From Xanthoparmelia taractica (lineage: Eukaryota; Ascomycota; Lecanoromycetes; Lecanorales; Parmeliaceae), in contig JANQBS010000044.1 in assembly GCA_033085395.1 (NCBI GenBank), positions 1-64,000 on the forward strand: a stretch of DNA of 64,000 bases. Reading direction: 5' to 3'. The stretch's first letter is position 1. Every line of letters begins with the position of its first letter. Position numbers and translations under genes: made by a program. The notes under the pieces are model-generated. The model made no database searches. It was not told the DNA's origin and was given only the letters and a program-made list of their open reading frames with translations. Below, piece after piece: positions 12,179 through 24,416 of this stretch.

Positions 12179-15100
12179 ATGATGAATCAAGCTGATTTCT
12201 GCGCGTGTTTGAGGACCTCTCCTCCTTCGATCCTCGCGCAGCTGCATACTTCCATGCCCCCTCCTCCAGCGCTCTCCAACGGCATCTCGTCTCCTCGTCT
12301 AGAAGCTTGGGATGCTTCCTCCCCCACACGACCATCAGACATACCCGCTCCAGCTACAACAGAGTGGGCTCAGAACATACCACATGGTCGCAGTCCTCCC
12401 CAGGACTACAGTAACGGAATCAGCCGAGCCGGTTCCCCCCCGGAATACCGCTCGCCTCTTGATCCGGAGCTTCGCGGAGGATTCTCACACACCTCTCCAT
12501 CAACGTCGCCAAGGGCTGCCTACCGCCAGCCTATACAGCGGACCAAGGAATATCAGAGCTTTGGCGACTATATGGGATCGTCTCCGCCCAATAGGAGGCC
12601 TACGTCTATGAACTCCCAGAATCCGCACTATCCACCAGCGCCCCACTTTCAGCAAGCGCATTACTACGCAGCCCCAGAGATTGACACAGGTCATCCTGAG
12701 CCGGTGCCGGAAGACCGCGTACCCGGTGAGGGTTTCTGCTGTGTTTTTGACAGCCTCTCGCCTTCTGGACACGAGGCCTCTGGGAACACAGAAGACGTCT
12801 TGCTTGTGGGTTTCAACCATGGCTTAAATATCTATCACATTGATAAGAAACGGTTCGATCCAATTGGTCGCCTGGAGGGTCTTCGAGGATCTGTGGTTGG
12901 TGCCAAGATACTTCACTCTCAGTGCGTCAGTGACCGGCCGCTCGAGCCATTGGTCGCTGTTATTGTTCATGGTCCACATACTTTGTCCGGTACTCCATCC
13001 AGATCAAGAAACAATGAGGCAGTTGAAGAGTTCGAGCCTTCGGTATCGGAAATGCAGGCTCTGCAGGCGGCTGCCATAATACATTACCAGACCACTGTGG
13101 AAATCTATTCGCTGAGGAAAGGACAGCATATAAGGACGCTATTTAGGAGTCCGATGGTCGAAGTTAAAGGCGGACCTTCGCCTACTACCGTGGCTCCTCC
13201 TGTAGGGGACCTAAGTATCCAAGCGAAAGGAAAATTTTTAATTATCAGCTCGGGCATCAGCGGGGAAGTATTCATCTTTGAGAGGACTGTCCATGGAAGT
13301 GCCGAGACGGCGCCAGGCTTCAGATGCCTAGGTAAGGTATGGACACGGACTGGTTCAAGCAAGACTCGCAGCATGTCCACCTCTTCCACTGAATCTGGCC
13401 CCGCACAATTGCATGACGCACTCGCTGCAGGTACCCGCCGATCCAATGCTCCAATTATTGCCCTGAGCAACCGATGGCTTGCCGTTGCACCGCCGTCGTC
13501 TTCTGCTCACACTACCCTCCATGGAGAGATAGAGCCTGACATTTCGGGCCATAAGGCCCCCGGAATCAGCTCCCATGCACCCGCTGCGGAACCTCAAATA
13601 ACGTGTGATCTTGACACTCCAGAAGGGGAAGGCCTGCTCAACAAAGCTGCTAGGGATATTGCACAGGGGTTTCTGAAGACCGCTCAGTGGGTTGGACTTG
13701 AAGGCAAGCAGGCATGGAGCAACTACTGGTCCAAACCGTCCGAACAAAGGCAGCAAGGACCCGCAGCTCCTCCGTCTAACCCTGCTTTATCAGTGCTACC
13801 AAACCAGCAAAATTTTCCTCCAACCCATGCACAAGAAACCCCAGTAAATCGAGTTAGAAACCAGCCCGCGCTGGTCTCAATCTTAGATCTGGAAAAGGTC
13901 TCAAAAAGTCAGCAATCAAAAGCTGCTTCATTGATGCAGCCGGCGGCTACTTTCTCCCTCCCGACTGGATGTAGCCTGCTCTCATTCTCTCCAAACGGCC
14001 TACGCTTGCTGACGGCAAGTGCAAAGGGGGATGTTGAGCATGTCTGGGACCTGATGCGCATGCTGCATGGCGAACCTGGACGTGCAGGAGACCCTGACCC
14101 ATCGCCGAAAGGTCCTAGTGTCCGCCAAATCGCAAAGATAACTCGGATGACCGAGGCCAGGATCGTGGACGTTGTTTGGACTGAACCCAAAGGCGATCGA
14201 CTGGCTATCATCACTGACAGGGGCACTGTCCACATTAATGATCTACCATCATCCGCGGCTCTTTGGCCACCGTCTCGGCGGATTTTGCGCAGTACCACTG
14301 CTGTAAGCAAATCGAATGCAACAAGTGCTAAGAACGATGATAATCCAAGACCGGTGTCGGCCGGCGCTGGCAGTACCATTTCCTCAGCCTTTGGCATGTT
14401 TACTGGCAAAACGCAACCCCTTTTCGACGCTGTTCGTGGGCGCCGTCCAAGCATAGGGACCGGCTTTTCCGGACTTGGCGGTATGGCGTTGACCGCCGGT
14501 ATTGGTGCTAAAAGTGGACGCGCTGTGGCAGCTGGATTCAACCGTTCTGTTGGTGCAGCAGCTGCAGGTACCGTCAACACCATCCGCCACCTCGGCGAGA
14601 ATCGTTTAGCTCTACCCAGTTCACAGAGTGCTGTAGTCCCGGGCTGCGTCCGATGGCTCAGTGGAAAAGGCCTCGACCGTATAGCTATAACAGGTGGAGG
14701 AGTTGTACGGATCTACAATATCCGCCAGAGCAGCAACTCCAAACACCGTCAGCGACGGCCCTCAGTCATTGGCAATAGACCAGTCGAGTTTAGTCTTCCA
14801 AAAGAGCCGGTCCCAATTCACAACGTCACGAATCAACAACTTCCCAATTCTCGATCATCCCCAGAATTTTCAACGCCTCGCGGCTCGTTCTGGCTGCCAC
14901 AATCTGCATTACCAGTATCACTGACCTCGAAACTCAAAACACACCCTCTGTCTTATGCTGAACTTGACACAAGTTTGGCCTACCAACCATTTCACACAGA
15001 CCGTCGGGTCAATCTCTACGTCTATAGTGGCGAGGTCACATCTGCCATTCCTACTATTTCTCAGGGGACAAACACCTGGGTCTTTGGGGAGTCCATACCC

Positions 15101-15343
15101 GCTACGAAGATCAGCGTTAGCTCCACCGGGCACCAAGATGATGGTGCAGATTTAATGGAAACAAGGCCATCACGGATGGAAAACGTCATCAGTATGAAAG
15201 GCAATACAGAGGAAGGTCAGCAAATCGTTGTCACGACACGGCGAAAGCGCAGCACGAAAGATGGAGGAGGAGGGACGGGGGCAGAAGATGAGATCTTCGA
15301 GGATGACTGCGAATTTTTGGATTTTGCGGACGAGAGGGTGTGA
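12179..15343 (+). CDS. BCAS3-like WD40 repeat protein
   Basis: A long frame of 1054 residues from ATG 12179; an upstream exon from 11945 may add to it. The first 180 residues are Pro/Ser-rich. A beta-propeller begins at about 180 (FCCVFDSL...DVLLVGFNHGLNIYHID) and resumes after a long low-complexity insert with CSLLSFSPNGLRLLTASAKG (about 600), DVVWTEPKGDRLAIITDRG (about 665) and VRWLSGKGLDRIAITGGG (about 825). This split propeller with large inserts fits fungal BCAS3-domain proteins, relatives of a human factor linked to autophagosome sites and the cytoskeleton. I see no FRRG lipid-binding motif of Atg18-type PROPPINs. The C-terminus is acidic (EDEIFEDDCEFLDFADERV). The assignment rests on overall pattern only, so the role is inferred. 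Confidence 0.7.
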   Translation: MMNQADFCACLRTSPPSILAQLHTSMPPPPALSNGISSPRLEAWDASSPTRPSDIPAPATTEWAQNIPHGRSPPQDYSNGISRAGSPPEYRSPLDPELRGGFSHTSPSTSPRAAYRQPIQRTKEYQSFGDYMGSSPPNRRPTSMNSQNPHYPPAPHFQQAHYYAAPEIDTGHPEPVPEDRVPGEGFCCVFDSLSPSGHEASGNTEDVLLVGFNHGLNIYHIDKKRFDPIGRLEGLRGSVVGAKILHSQCVSDRPLEPLVAVIVHGPHTLSGTPSRSRNNEAVEEFEPSVSEMQALQAAAIIHYQTTVEIYSLRKGQHIRTLFRSPMVEVKGGPSPTTVAPPVGDLSIQAKGKFLIISSGISGEVFIFERTVHGSAETAPGFRCLGKVWTRTGSSKTRSMSTSSTESGPAQLHDALAAGTRRSNAPIIALSNRWLAVAPPSSSAHTTLHGEIEPDISGHKAPGISSHAPAAEPQITCDLDTPEGEGLLNKAARDIAQGFLKTAQWVGLEGKQAWSNYWSKPSEQRQQGPAAPPSNPALSVLPNQQNFPPTHAQETPVNRVRNQPALVSILDLEKVSKSQQSKAASLMQPAATFSLPTGCSLLSFSPNGLRLLTASAKGDVEHVWDLMRMLHGEPGRAGDPDPSPKGPSVRQIAKITRMTEARIVDVVWTEPKGDRLAIITDRGTVHINDLPSSAALWPPSRRILRSTTAVSKSNATSAKNDDNPRPVSAGAGSTISSAFGMFTGKTQPLFDAVRGRRPSIGTGFSGLGGMALTAGIGAKSGRAVAAGFNRSVGAAAAGTVNTIRHLGENRLALPSSQSAVVPGCVRWLSGKGLDRIAITGGGVVRIYNIRQSSNSKHRQRRPSVIGNRPVEFSLPKEPVPIHNVTNQQLPNSRSSPEFSTPRGSFWLPQSALPVSLTSKLKTHPLSYAELDTSLAYQPFHTDRRVNLYVYSGEVTSAIPTISQGTNTWVFGESIPATKISVSSTGHQDDGADLMETRPSRMENVISMKGNTEEGQQIVVTTRRKRSTKDGGGGTGAEDEIFEDDCEFLDFADERV

Positions 15344-17826
15344 GTGAGATGGCGTTGGGATTGCATGCATAGGAAGAGGCAAAGTGCTGCGTTATAACAT
15401 GCATTGATGGTTGGTGTTGTTATGGGGGCAAAGAGATAGAAGTCTATGATGTAGGGTAGATGGGTCATGGCATCTGTATTCAACGTCTGTCAGTTTTGAA
15501 CTTCTATTTAGGAAAATGCGTAGCTTGCAAAGGATTGACTTGGATTGACTTGTCCATGCGAAGTGTGGACATTGATTGCAAGATGCATCCGCTACAACTA
15601 TTGCCTTCAGCAAACTCGTCAAGCTCCTCTTAAATTCAAGTGTTCGAGTCATTTCGCATGTATTGTATTTGCGTCGTAAGTCCAGGGTTGAATTATGTTG
15701 AATACTACGACGTTCCTTTACCCCTACCAATCGGGCAAAAGAAGGCATGCTCCGTGCTCGCAGCACTCGGGTAGAAGTACCTTGGAGCGCCAAAAAATCA
15801 CTGGATGCCCTTTCCCTGTTGACCCCTTTCTTCTCCACACCCTTTTGACCTACTGTACGTACTAGAGTCTATAAGTATAAGTACTTTCTTTATATGGCGT
15901 GCAAAAGCGCAGCAGTGGAGCCGCAATCTACTTTTAGATTGGAAATTCCCCTGGCATCGGCTTATCAATCACATATGGTAGGACTGTCGCTTCTACAGTA
16001 CTTACATCGTCCCGCCAACCCGCGGGGCCGCAGCATAAGATGTCTCGGGGAAAAGGGACACGATGCGTTATCTCGGACACGCACATGGTATCTAAGTTGA
16101 GCGCGTATCTACAGGGGACTTAGTACGCATCCACAGCATCGTCCAAGCATCCACCCGGACTGCTGTCCACACCACCAGCACAAGGATTGCAGCCCTTCGC
16201 CGTTGGTGCTCGGCCGAGGAGGGTTGAGATGAATTGAGCGGGTATTTGTCACTGCGACATACCTTACATTCACACACTACTACTATACTGAACCTAGAGA
16301 AAGAGTCAGATGCAATTCTTTTTTTTTCCGTTGGTGTTCGGTCATGAGGGGCTAGGGACTTGGTGGCTCTGGGCACCGACGGGAAAGCCATCATTTTTAA
16401 GGGAAAGTCTCTCGTGTTGTCCGCCCATTTTTTCAGAGCATTGCCTCGCACTCTTGTATCCTGCCTCGCCCGTTTACGGCGCGTTTACATGGAATAACAG
16501 AAGAGTGAGACTGATCCTGGGAGGTGATGCGCTTTGTACGTTTCACAGTGCTACTGTGCAGAAAATTTCTGCGAGTACTACGACGGAGTACGTACGCTCT
16601 CACGATGGTATTAAGTGGACTACCTATCTACACGAAACAGACAACAGGATTTTTAGGCGAAGGTGGCTACTTTATTTGAATTACCGCCAAAGTCAACAGC
16701 TAGCAGATACAGGATTTTTGCAGGTAACATCCATGGCCAATATTCATGCTGACAGCCAAGCATGGACCAAGCCGTGGGACACCGTAGCACCAAGGCGGGC
16801 TGCGGCACGGCAGCCTTGTGGATAAGCGTATCTAGGTACATCGATGCGATATGAAAGGACCAACACAAGTTATGTTTACGATTAACGATTTACGACTTGG
16901 TAGTTGGTACTATCCTGCTGAGCCTCAACGGGTCCTCGTGGATAAGAAATGGGGATCAGCAAGGGAGATCAACAAGACCAAAGTCTACGGAAAAACTCCT
17001 AGAATCCTGACGACTCAGAGAGCAGGCTCACTCATCAATCAAGCCGCACGTTGTACAAAGATTTCTATGCCGTCAGCAAGACTAAATGGGAATTTCTTAC
17101 ACTGACGACGAGTCGCTCTTTTTTGCGACCAAATGTCAATCGCCTTGACTTCCCTGGGCTGAACCCTTGCGCAACGCCTTTAGGCCCCTGGGGCACGCCC
17201 CAAGCCACAAATCATTGGACACTATGGGACACCAAGAGTCCACCAAGACATTAGTCCACTGGAGCATCCCACGAAAAGAGGCCGAATACTGCAAGCTAGG
17301 GATAAGCTACCGTTGAAGGCCTATATTGTCTGCATAAGAATCCACCAAACTATGCGTCCTAAGCGTGCAAGCGCACAGCGCACTGCGCTCAGCCATGTGT
17401 CTAAACTCAATCGGTCTAATCTCAATGCAGGCACACAAGTTTGGGTGGACCACCAACATCGAGATGACATTACTACTAATAGGGTTTGCCTGTTTCCTTT
17501 TTCATCACTTCTCATTTCCTTATATCGACTTTCCCCTCGTTCATTCCCAAAGTACCTTCTTGTCCATGTGAACGCCGGTCCAAGTATTCAGGCCTACTCA
17601 AGTCACTCTTTTAATCCACAGTTGACTCAAAGAAGAATACAACCCGGGAAGAACGAACCCTTAGCGTGATCCTTCCAATATCTGCCACCCACCCCATACC
17701 AGACGCTGCATTTAGGCTCTGCGACGCCCTTGAGCCTACGGCTTCACATGTCCATGTCGTTCTAAGACTGCTCTTTGGCAGCGACAGCGTGGCAATGCTG
17801 GAGTTGCGGCACATCCAACACCAATA
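15344..17826. other. gene-free stretch of about 2.5 kb
   Basis: Only short frames without recognisable motifs occur; the longest (16310-16825) has no family signature and no matching splice sites. No terminal repeats or strong AT bias is seen. It probably holds UTRs and the promoter of the DUF7729 gene. Confidence 0.4.
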
Positions 17827-17949
17827 ATGAATCGGTTTGAAGATCACAGAGATGCCGGACTCCAAGAATGTTTCAATGCCTCTTTTACGGATACTTCATT
17901 ACCATCACATCGCACAAAGTGCAGAAGGGCGGAAGTGCAGCATGCGGCG

Positions 17950-19149
17950 ATGATAACAACACCACACGAGAGACCTCGACCGGGTCGGCGGCGGCTTTCA
18001 ATGCATCGTCTACCGCCCGGCTTGACTCAAATTTTCCTCTTCATGATCATGGTTTTATCGGTACTGTGCATGCCAACAGAGGCAGTAGAACATGCAGGCT
18101 CTCGCACTCGAGCCATTAAAGGCCACTATGTAGACGGAAGGATAATGTTCGACGGAAATCCCGTACCTCAGCCAGCGTTGCTCCGTCGAGAAGGCTCAGC
18201 GAGCACAGAAACCGCGTCAACGACTACAGCCGCCGAGGCCTCTGAGACCTCGAGTCCAGGTTCTTCAACTACCACCTCGTCACTCCCTAGGGCTTTTGAC
18301 GGAGGCTTCGGCACCAACTACACCCAACCCAGCTGTCCCACCTTTCTCCGCTCCATGGTCAACAACGACACCTTCATCTCCTGCCTGCCTTTTAGCCTCC
18401 TCCTCCAGGTATGTCACCCTTCTTGCAGGACGACTTCTCCCTCAAAGCAATCCCCCAACAACTAACCTTGCATTTCCCAGAACTCCATGTCCTTTTTCGA
18501 CGCCAGCCGCTCCCTCTCCGCCATCACCGCCGTCCTCGACGCCTCCTGCTCTGTCCCCTTCCCCGCCTGTTCAACCCTCATGTCCTCCTTCGCCCTCACC
18601 CTCCGCTCCTCGAGCGCCTGCCAAGACGACTACAACCGCGAAAACCCGCAAGTCCGCCAAGCCTACGCCGGCCTCCTCGCCTACGACGTCTCGCACAACA
18701 CCTCGTGCCTGAGGAACAGCCCGACGCCAGGCAACGATCCGGACGCGCACCAGAACAACAACGACACGACCTACTGCTTCGCCAACGCCGTCACCAACAA
18801 GACCTCCCCGACGGACAGCTACGTCTACTACCTGCCCCTCGGCCTCCGCCTGCCCCCGGGCAGCATCCCGACCTGCGACCCGTGCCTCTCGCAAACCATG
18901 GCCGCCTACGCGGCCGCCGCGTCCAACAAGAGCCAACCGCTCAACCTCGACTACGTCGACGCCGCCACCATGGTCAACCAGATATGCGGACCCGACTACG
19001 TCAACGCGAGCATCCCCAACGCGGGCTCCTATTCCGCCGGCGGCGGCTCCAAGAGGTCTGCTGCGGCGTCGAGGACCAGGGGCGTCGATGGCCCGGGCGC
19101 GTGGCTGGGATTGCTGGTCGGAGCGGCGGGTTTGATCGCGGCCTTGTGA
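17950..19149 (+). CDS. DUF7729-type secreted, probably GPI-anchored protein
   Basis: Exons are 17950-18408 and 18481-19149; the 72-nt intron (GTATGT..CCCAG) joins PFSLLLQ to NSMSFFDASRS. From ATG 17950 the product is 375 residues; an in-frame ATG at 17827 would give 416 and one at 18001 would start just before the signal helix (LTQIFLFMIMVLSVLC). Then come a Ser/Thr-rich stretch and the conserved core from NYTQPSCPTFLRSMVNNDTF to CGPDYVNASIPNAG. It has regularly spaced cysteines and DSYVYYLPLGLRLPPGSIPTC, as in fungal DUF7729 proteins. The end, GPGAWLGLLVGAAGLIAAL, is a GPI-attachment type hydrophobic tail. Location is inferred as cell wall or plasma membrane; the function of the family is unknown. 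Exon 2 is markedly GC-rich. Confidence 0.85.
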
Positions 19150-20022
19150 TTGGAAACCTTTTCCGACACCCGTTTTTTTGCGGTGTTTTCCCTCGCGCAA
19201 AGTTTTTCCTTTTGCGACGACGGGACGTTGTATAGATTTTGCTTCTTTTCTTGGGTTTTAGCGCTGGCGCCCGGGGCATTTGGGATATCCTCTCTTTCGC
19301 CGCTGCGATCCCGTATGCTGGACTCGATTGTTTGGGGGGAGCATTCCCGGATGTATGTATTTATGGGCATGAAATTGTATATAGATTTTCCGAATATATT
19401 CTGATTCAAATCACCATGTTATATCCAAGCCGCTACTCACTCACTCGCACGGTCACGAATGAGATCGAGATCGATAAGATCGCAGCCACCACACCACACA
19501 CACGCGTACTCGTACGTGACACAAAACAAAAGTCTATTTAATATACATTTGTCAAACTTTTCTCAGCAACAGTACAGTCCAGTCCGGTATATTTACTTGA
19601 TATGCAAACCAATATAGATAAAACCGCCTCCTACAAAACGAACACAGCTCACGCGGTATACCGATTGCGCCGATTCGCCCGTGCTAGAAAAGGGATAAAT
19701 AGATAGCCAGCCAACCTGCTCTAGTTAAAAAAGGAATGCCTCCCACTCCACTCCACTCCACTCCACTCCATGATATATAAAGCAAGCCAGAACCGGCTTC
19801 AGGAGCCGGCTGAACGCCAGACGCCAGCCAGCCAGCCAGCCAGCAGACTTTCGGCTGTGGGAAATTCGCATAGCAAAAGCAACGGCAGCATCGCACGTAA
19901 CGAAAACCCCCGTATGTGCACATCTGCATTCCCGGGATGATCCGCCGCCATAAGAAGAACGCCGCTTTGCCGCTTTGCGAGCAAAAGCCGCATGCAAGAG
20001 AGTACTGATGACCGCCCGTTGT
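19150..20022. other. intergenic between convergent genes, with simple repeats
   Basis: This holds the 3' ends of the DUF7729 gene and the bHLH gene, which face each other. It contains pentamer CCACT repeats (about 19744-19769) and tetramer CAGC repeats (about 19823-19843). No gene is seen. Confidence 0.5.
19744..19843. repeat. CCACT and CAGC microsatellites
   Basis: Five tandem CCACT/CTCCA units at about 19744-19769, and five or six AGCC units at about 19823-19843, in the 3' region shared by two convergent genes. Confidence 0.85.
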
Positions 20023-22203
20023 TCAGGCAGCTTCTGTCTCCATAATACCTCCCTTTGCGTCGGAGTCCCCTTTCTCCTTATCCGCGGCCTTTTCTGATTC
20101 CCTTTCTCTCTCCGATGCCCGTAGTTTTTCCTTCGTCTCGCTCAGCTCCTTCTGTAGGCTCTTGATGTACTCAATGGCTAGCTCCACCGTGCTAGCCTTG
20201 CTGTTACTCTGCTGTGCTAGCGTGCCGTTCATCATGAGGCTCGGACTCGTTCCTCCCGTGCCGCCGGATTGATCATTGGGGTGCGGGGTGGACGGGGGTA
20301 AGAGGCTTGCAATCTCTTGGAGCGCGGTATTGATACGGTTGCGGCGGCCTTGCTCGGCGATTTTGTGGGACGTTCGTTTGGAGGTGAGGTTTGTGGAAAG
20401 TGTCTCGGGGTAGGAGACGCCGGGCAGGTGGGTGCCTTCAAGGATGTTCTGGTAGTTGGATTTCGAGGCGAGCAGAAGCGCGGAGGTTTCTGCGGAGACG
20501 ATGGCTAGCATCCATGTGTTAGCTGATGAGCTCAAATGGTGAAAGGGGAGACCATTACCTCCTTCTGGCAGTAAAGGTTTGATGCTGGGAGAGATCTTCG
20601 GCCGTAGGGCAGGGCTGACTTGCACAGAGCTTTGGCTACTGCGTTTCTTCGGATCCCTGCTCCTCAATTTGGAATCCGCACGCTTGATGACTCCTGCACT
20701 AGTAGGCGAAGTGACAAGCTGGGGGCTTGGGAGCGCTGAGGTATTTGCCGTGATTGGTGCACTTGCGGGGCCATGTTTGGGCGTCTTCCGACCACCCATA
20801 TTTAGCGCCGACTGGTCTGTGTTTGCTTCTGCAGTGTTGATTGGTTTCAGGGTGGGTCTCTTTGTTGTATTCACAGGCTCAGGCAAAACAATGTCTTCCA
20901 TGATTTGCTCCATGTCTGCCTCTGCAAGCGCGGTCTGCTCTTTCAAGCTAGACGTCGGACGGTTCAAGCCAGTCACTTTTCCCGCCTCTTTGCGAATCTT
21001 CATCAACGATGCTGGAGTTGCAGGCTCGCCGTTTGGGTCCTGCAAAGAAGCTGCTTGGTGCCCATTTTGCTTGGCATTGAGGTAAGGGGATCTGCTGGCC
21101 GAGCTGGATTTGGGTGTAGCAGGGGGTGGCATAAGAATCTCGGACAATGGCTCCGGAGAGACCGAATCTGGTCCGGAACTATCTTGACTGTACGGAAAAT
21201 GAAGCTTTCCATCAGCCGTCTGCTGCGCATTGTTTGCTTGTTTTGCTTTTCTTACTTCCTCAATGATCCCGGATATGCCTTTTGGCGGTATGACTGTACT
21301 AGAAGGCTGCTTCTTCCTATTCTGTGGCTTCATCGCGGGAGATTGCCTTACAGTGCGGGCTGGGTTTTTCGTGGATGATGAAGACGTTTTCCGTTTCGAC
21401 TTGCGCAAAGATGCTGCTGCCGAATTGGTGATGGGTGTGGAGAGCTCGAGACTTGGGTCTATGGGCGATGTTGTATCGGATGTATCTGACCCTCGAACAG
21501 CCCCATAGACAGAGTGGTGGACAGCTTGATTCTGCGCTCTCAAAGCAGGCGAGGTCAAGGGACTGAATGCATCTGTAGGCGCAGCGTAGTCTGGATATTG
21601 GAACTGTGTATCGAGTGGAGTCACAGCAGGAGACACGAGAGGCGTAAAGATCATCTAAAAAACAGATTAGTTTTTTTATCCACATTTGGCCTTTCATTTA
21701 GGAGCTCCCACCTGATCCTTCTGGTTTTGCCTGTAGTGATCATACATATGCAGCTGCTGATGATCTGCCGGGGTACGATAATACTGCGCATGTCCTCCGT
21801 GGATTTCCAAACTATTGGGTGTAGGTGGTACAACATTCGGACCGTGGTACCGCTGGTGCTGCAGGTGTAGCTGTTGCTGCTGCTGTTGATCGAAAAGCTC
21901 CTGCTGCATAACAAGATCTGGGAAGGACTCGGTAGAGCCATGGAAGCCATTTATGGGGGTCGAATGACTTCGCTGATCCATTGGCGGTGGCTGCTCCTGC
22001 TGCAGCTGCATATGCTCTTGCCCGAGGCCAAGCATACCCGCAGCGCCCTCCATTGAGGTATCCATTGCCCCGGCCCCATTCTGTTGCAGATCGACACCAT
22101 CGTAGCCGCCGAAACCGAGGTCTGTAAAGTCAAGAAAGTTGGCGAACTCATCCTCCGGGCCAGAGACCATCGGAGACCAATGCGAGGTAGGATCTTGGTT
22201 CAT
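20023..22203 (-). CDS. nuc-1: bHLH transcription factor, PHO4/NUC-1 type
   Basis: Exons on the minus strand: 22203-21712, 21654-20559 and 20489-20023 (684 residues). Introns are 57 nt (GTGGGA..TTTAG) and 69 nt (GTAATG..CGCAG, branch GCTAAC). The N-terminus is acidic and hydrophobic (EDEFANFLDFTDLGFGGYDG), then Gln-rich, then a long Ser/Pro-rich region. Near the C-terminus is the DNA-binding domain: basic region KRTSHKIAEQGRRNRINTAL with the His, Glu and Arg that read CACGTG, helix 1 QEIASLLPPS, a loop, and helix 2 ELAIEYIKSLQKEL running into a charged coil. In Neurospora and yeast this family switches on phosphate-scavenging genes and is restrained by a PHO80/PHO85-type cyclin/CDK; that control is inferred here. 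A 136-codon open frame upstream (22303-22713) may lie in its leader. Confidence 0.85.
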
Positions 22204-24416
22204 ATCGAGTCACAGATGCAATGCTCCATTCGCCAAGGCCTGTATGCAACGACCGCGACGCGGCCGAGTGTGCACGTCGGAGTTTTCTCTCGTTGGAGAG
22301 CTCTAGAATGGGTAACAGATGGGAGTGAGCAAGTGGGGAGGGGCGTCGGGTTCAGCAGATATGTTGAAGCCGCACGTGGCTAGTGCGGACCAAGGGAAAT
22401 CCTCAACCCTTTCTTCTGAAGTTGAGAGATTGTAGTTGTTGAGGAGAAATGGATATTGTAGGGGATTGAGGGTCGTTGGTCGGGTGGAAGAGTGTTGGCT
22501 TGCCGCTTGAAGGAAAGAGTCTTCTTGTTCCTGCAGTGCAGCGCAGTCGCCTAGTTCTCCGCGGGGGGACGAGTAGAGCTTCCCGATTGAATGGCAGAGT
22601 GTGGAGGTGGACGGGGGGGCTAAAGCATCAAAGTAATCCTTCCCGCCGTGCATGATCTGATTGACGCCATCAGCTGGTCTCAGTGGTCTCGGCCAAAACA
22701 TCCAAAGTAACATACGGTAGTCAACTTTTTCCTTTCCTAAGTCAGGCTTTTTACAATGTGATATGAATATTTATTACGCGAGTCATAGTGGTAGTGTGGG
22801 GGAATTCTCGGTCCTACTTCTTACAATAATGGTAATTATCAAATTGATATTATTTATTTCATTGACCATCTTTCAGCTCTGACAAACCCATACTTGTCAT
22901 CTTTCGTCCTTACAACCCATCTACCCACCGCCCCCCCCACTGGACATCAAAGTAGATATCCAGCAACTCCTTTCCTCGTCATTTAACAAAAACTAAAAGG
23001 TGAAAGCGGCTTGTTCCCATGATCTCTACTGCAATGCGTGGAACAAAGCCTTGAATTGTGACCAACAAGCGCCGCCTGACCCTCTCGAAATGTTGGCTGT
23101 AGAAGTTTGGGGTGTTGACTACGGCGCTCAGGAGAACCGAATCATCTCACCTCTTCCAGGGCCTCCTCGCAGATCTGGCGGCTTCTACGCTTTCTACATG
23201 TACCGAAAGCATATCTGACATCCATAATGTGACTTGATCGAGCCTAATAAAGCTTTTCAGACGGCCTACTACCTACACTGGCATCTGCCGCCTTGACCAC
23301 CTGCACACAGGTCGCTCTAACCACAATAGGTGCCTTGCCTCTCAAACGATCCAGGCACTGGCTTTTTATTGCCGTCATCTCGCGGGATTAGCGTGGTATT
23401 CCCCAGGTATAAAATGGATCTGTTAATAGCACACAGAAGATGCAGAAATCCTTCCGCCATAAGTCGTCCTACACAAAGTATAAACACTGGGTTAGTATTG
23501 TCAGTGGGTGGGAAGCGACGTAATAGGCTGCCATGGTCTGGATCAGCCTTCGATGGCTGGCGCTATACTTGACTAGCGGAGGAGCAAACATGCTGAAAGT
23601 TGACTGAAAGCTGCACGCTTTACTGTCTTTCCCATCGCTTGTCTTGGAAGTCCATATGCCTATCAGTACCGAGGAAGAGCCAACATCGAACTCAGGCTCA
23701 CCAATACAATTAAGACGACATAACCTTGAGTGTACGCCAAACTCAAATGACCTGTAAGCGCGGTATTTGTTTCAGGAGGCCAAATAACATGAGCTCATGT
23801 TATAATAAATAAGATCCACTGAGTAGCAGCAGGACTTACGAACACACCGTAAGAAGGAAGGTGTTCTTCCATGTCACGTCCACAGCCTCCTTGCTAAGCG
23901 AAAACGAGATTAGTAGTGGTGGAGGCTCATAAAGTGCTGGTACGTGGAGGTTGGTCGTCGTCTTAGAAACATAGCAGGCGTAAGATTCTGACGTTGGACG
24001 GGCAGACAGAGAAGAATAAACGGGATAATGAGCGTAGAGAAGGATGCGGCATGACCGTGAGCGTTTCCCACGGCCAGTGTTGGCGTAAGGGACATTGGGA
24101 GAAGGAAGTGGAGTAAGTAGGCCAAAGGGTGGATGCGATCAAGGCATGGAGACACTTTGGCTATTGCGTGTAGCACTTGCAGCAACACAAAATGCTAGGT
24201 AGGAATCTCGCTCGCTTTTCTTGATGCTTGATCTAGGTACATAACAACGCCTTGGCTTGCAAATACTAAAGGCTACATGTGAAAGCCATCGGAAGCGAGT
24301 ACATCCAAGACTGTCCCTTCGAATCGGTAAGTCGGTGTGTAAAGCTCCACGATGCAAGGATTAAAAATGAAAAGAAGAAGTGCATAAAGCATGACAACAC
24401 CGAGTAGTTGCTGGAC
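22204..24416. other. intergenic, long; possible leader ORF
   Basis: The part next to 22203 should be the 5' leader and promoter of the bHLH gene. It contains a true ATG-started frame of 136 codons on the same strand (22713-22303), ending 99 bases before the main start. The rest, up to the HSP90 stop, has only short frames without motifs. Confidence 0.4.

Noticed and set aside
13909..14583. 224-codon minus-strand frame inside the BCAS3-like gene
   Set aside because: Antisense shadow of a well-supported coding exon.
16310..16825. 171-codon plus-strand frame in the large gap before the DUF7729 gene
   Set aside because: No family motif, no consistent codon use, and no splice partners or conserved-looking segment; expected by chance in 2.5 kb of GC-balanced DNA.
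18411..19235. Long open frames in other phases and on the minus strand across the DUF7729 second exon
   Set aside because: They are shadows caused by high GC and few stops; only the DUF7729 frame has the conserved cysteines and an intron-supported junction.
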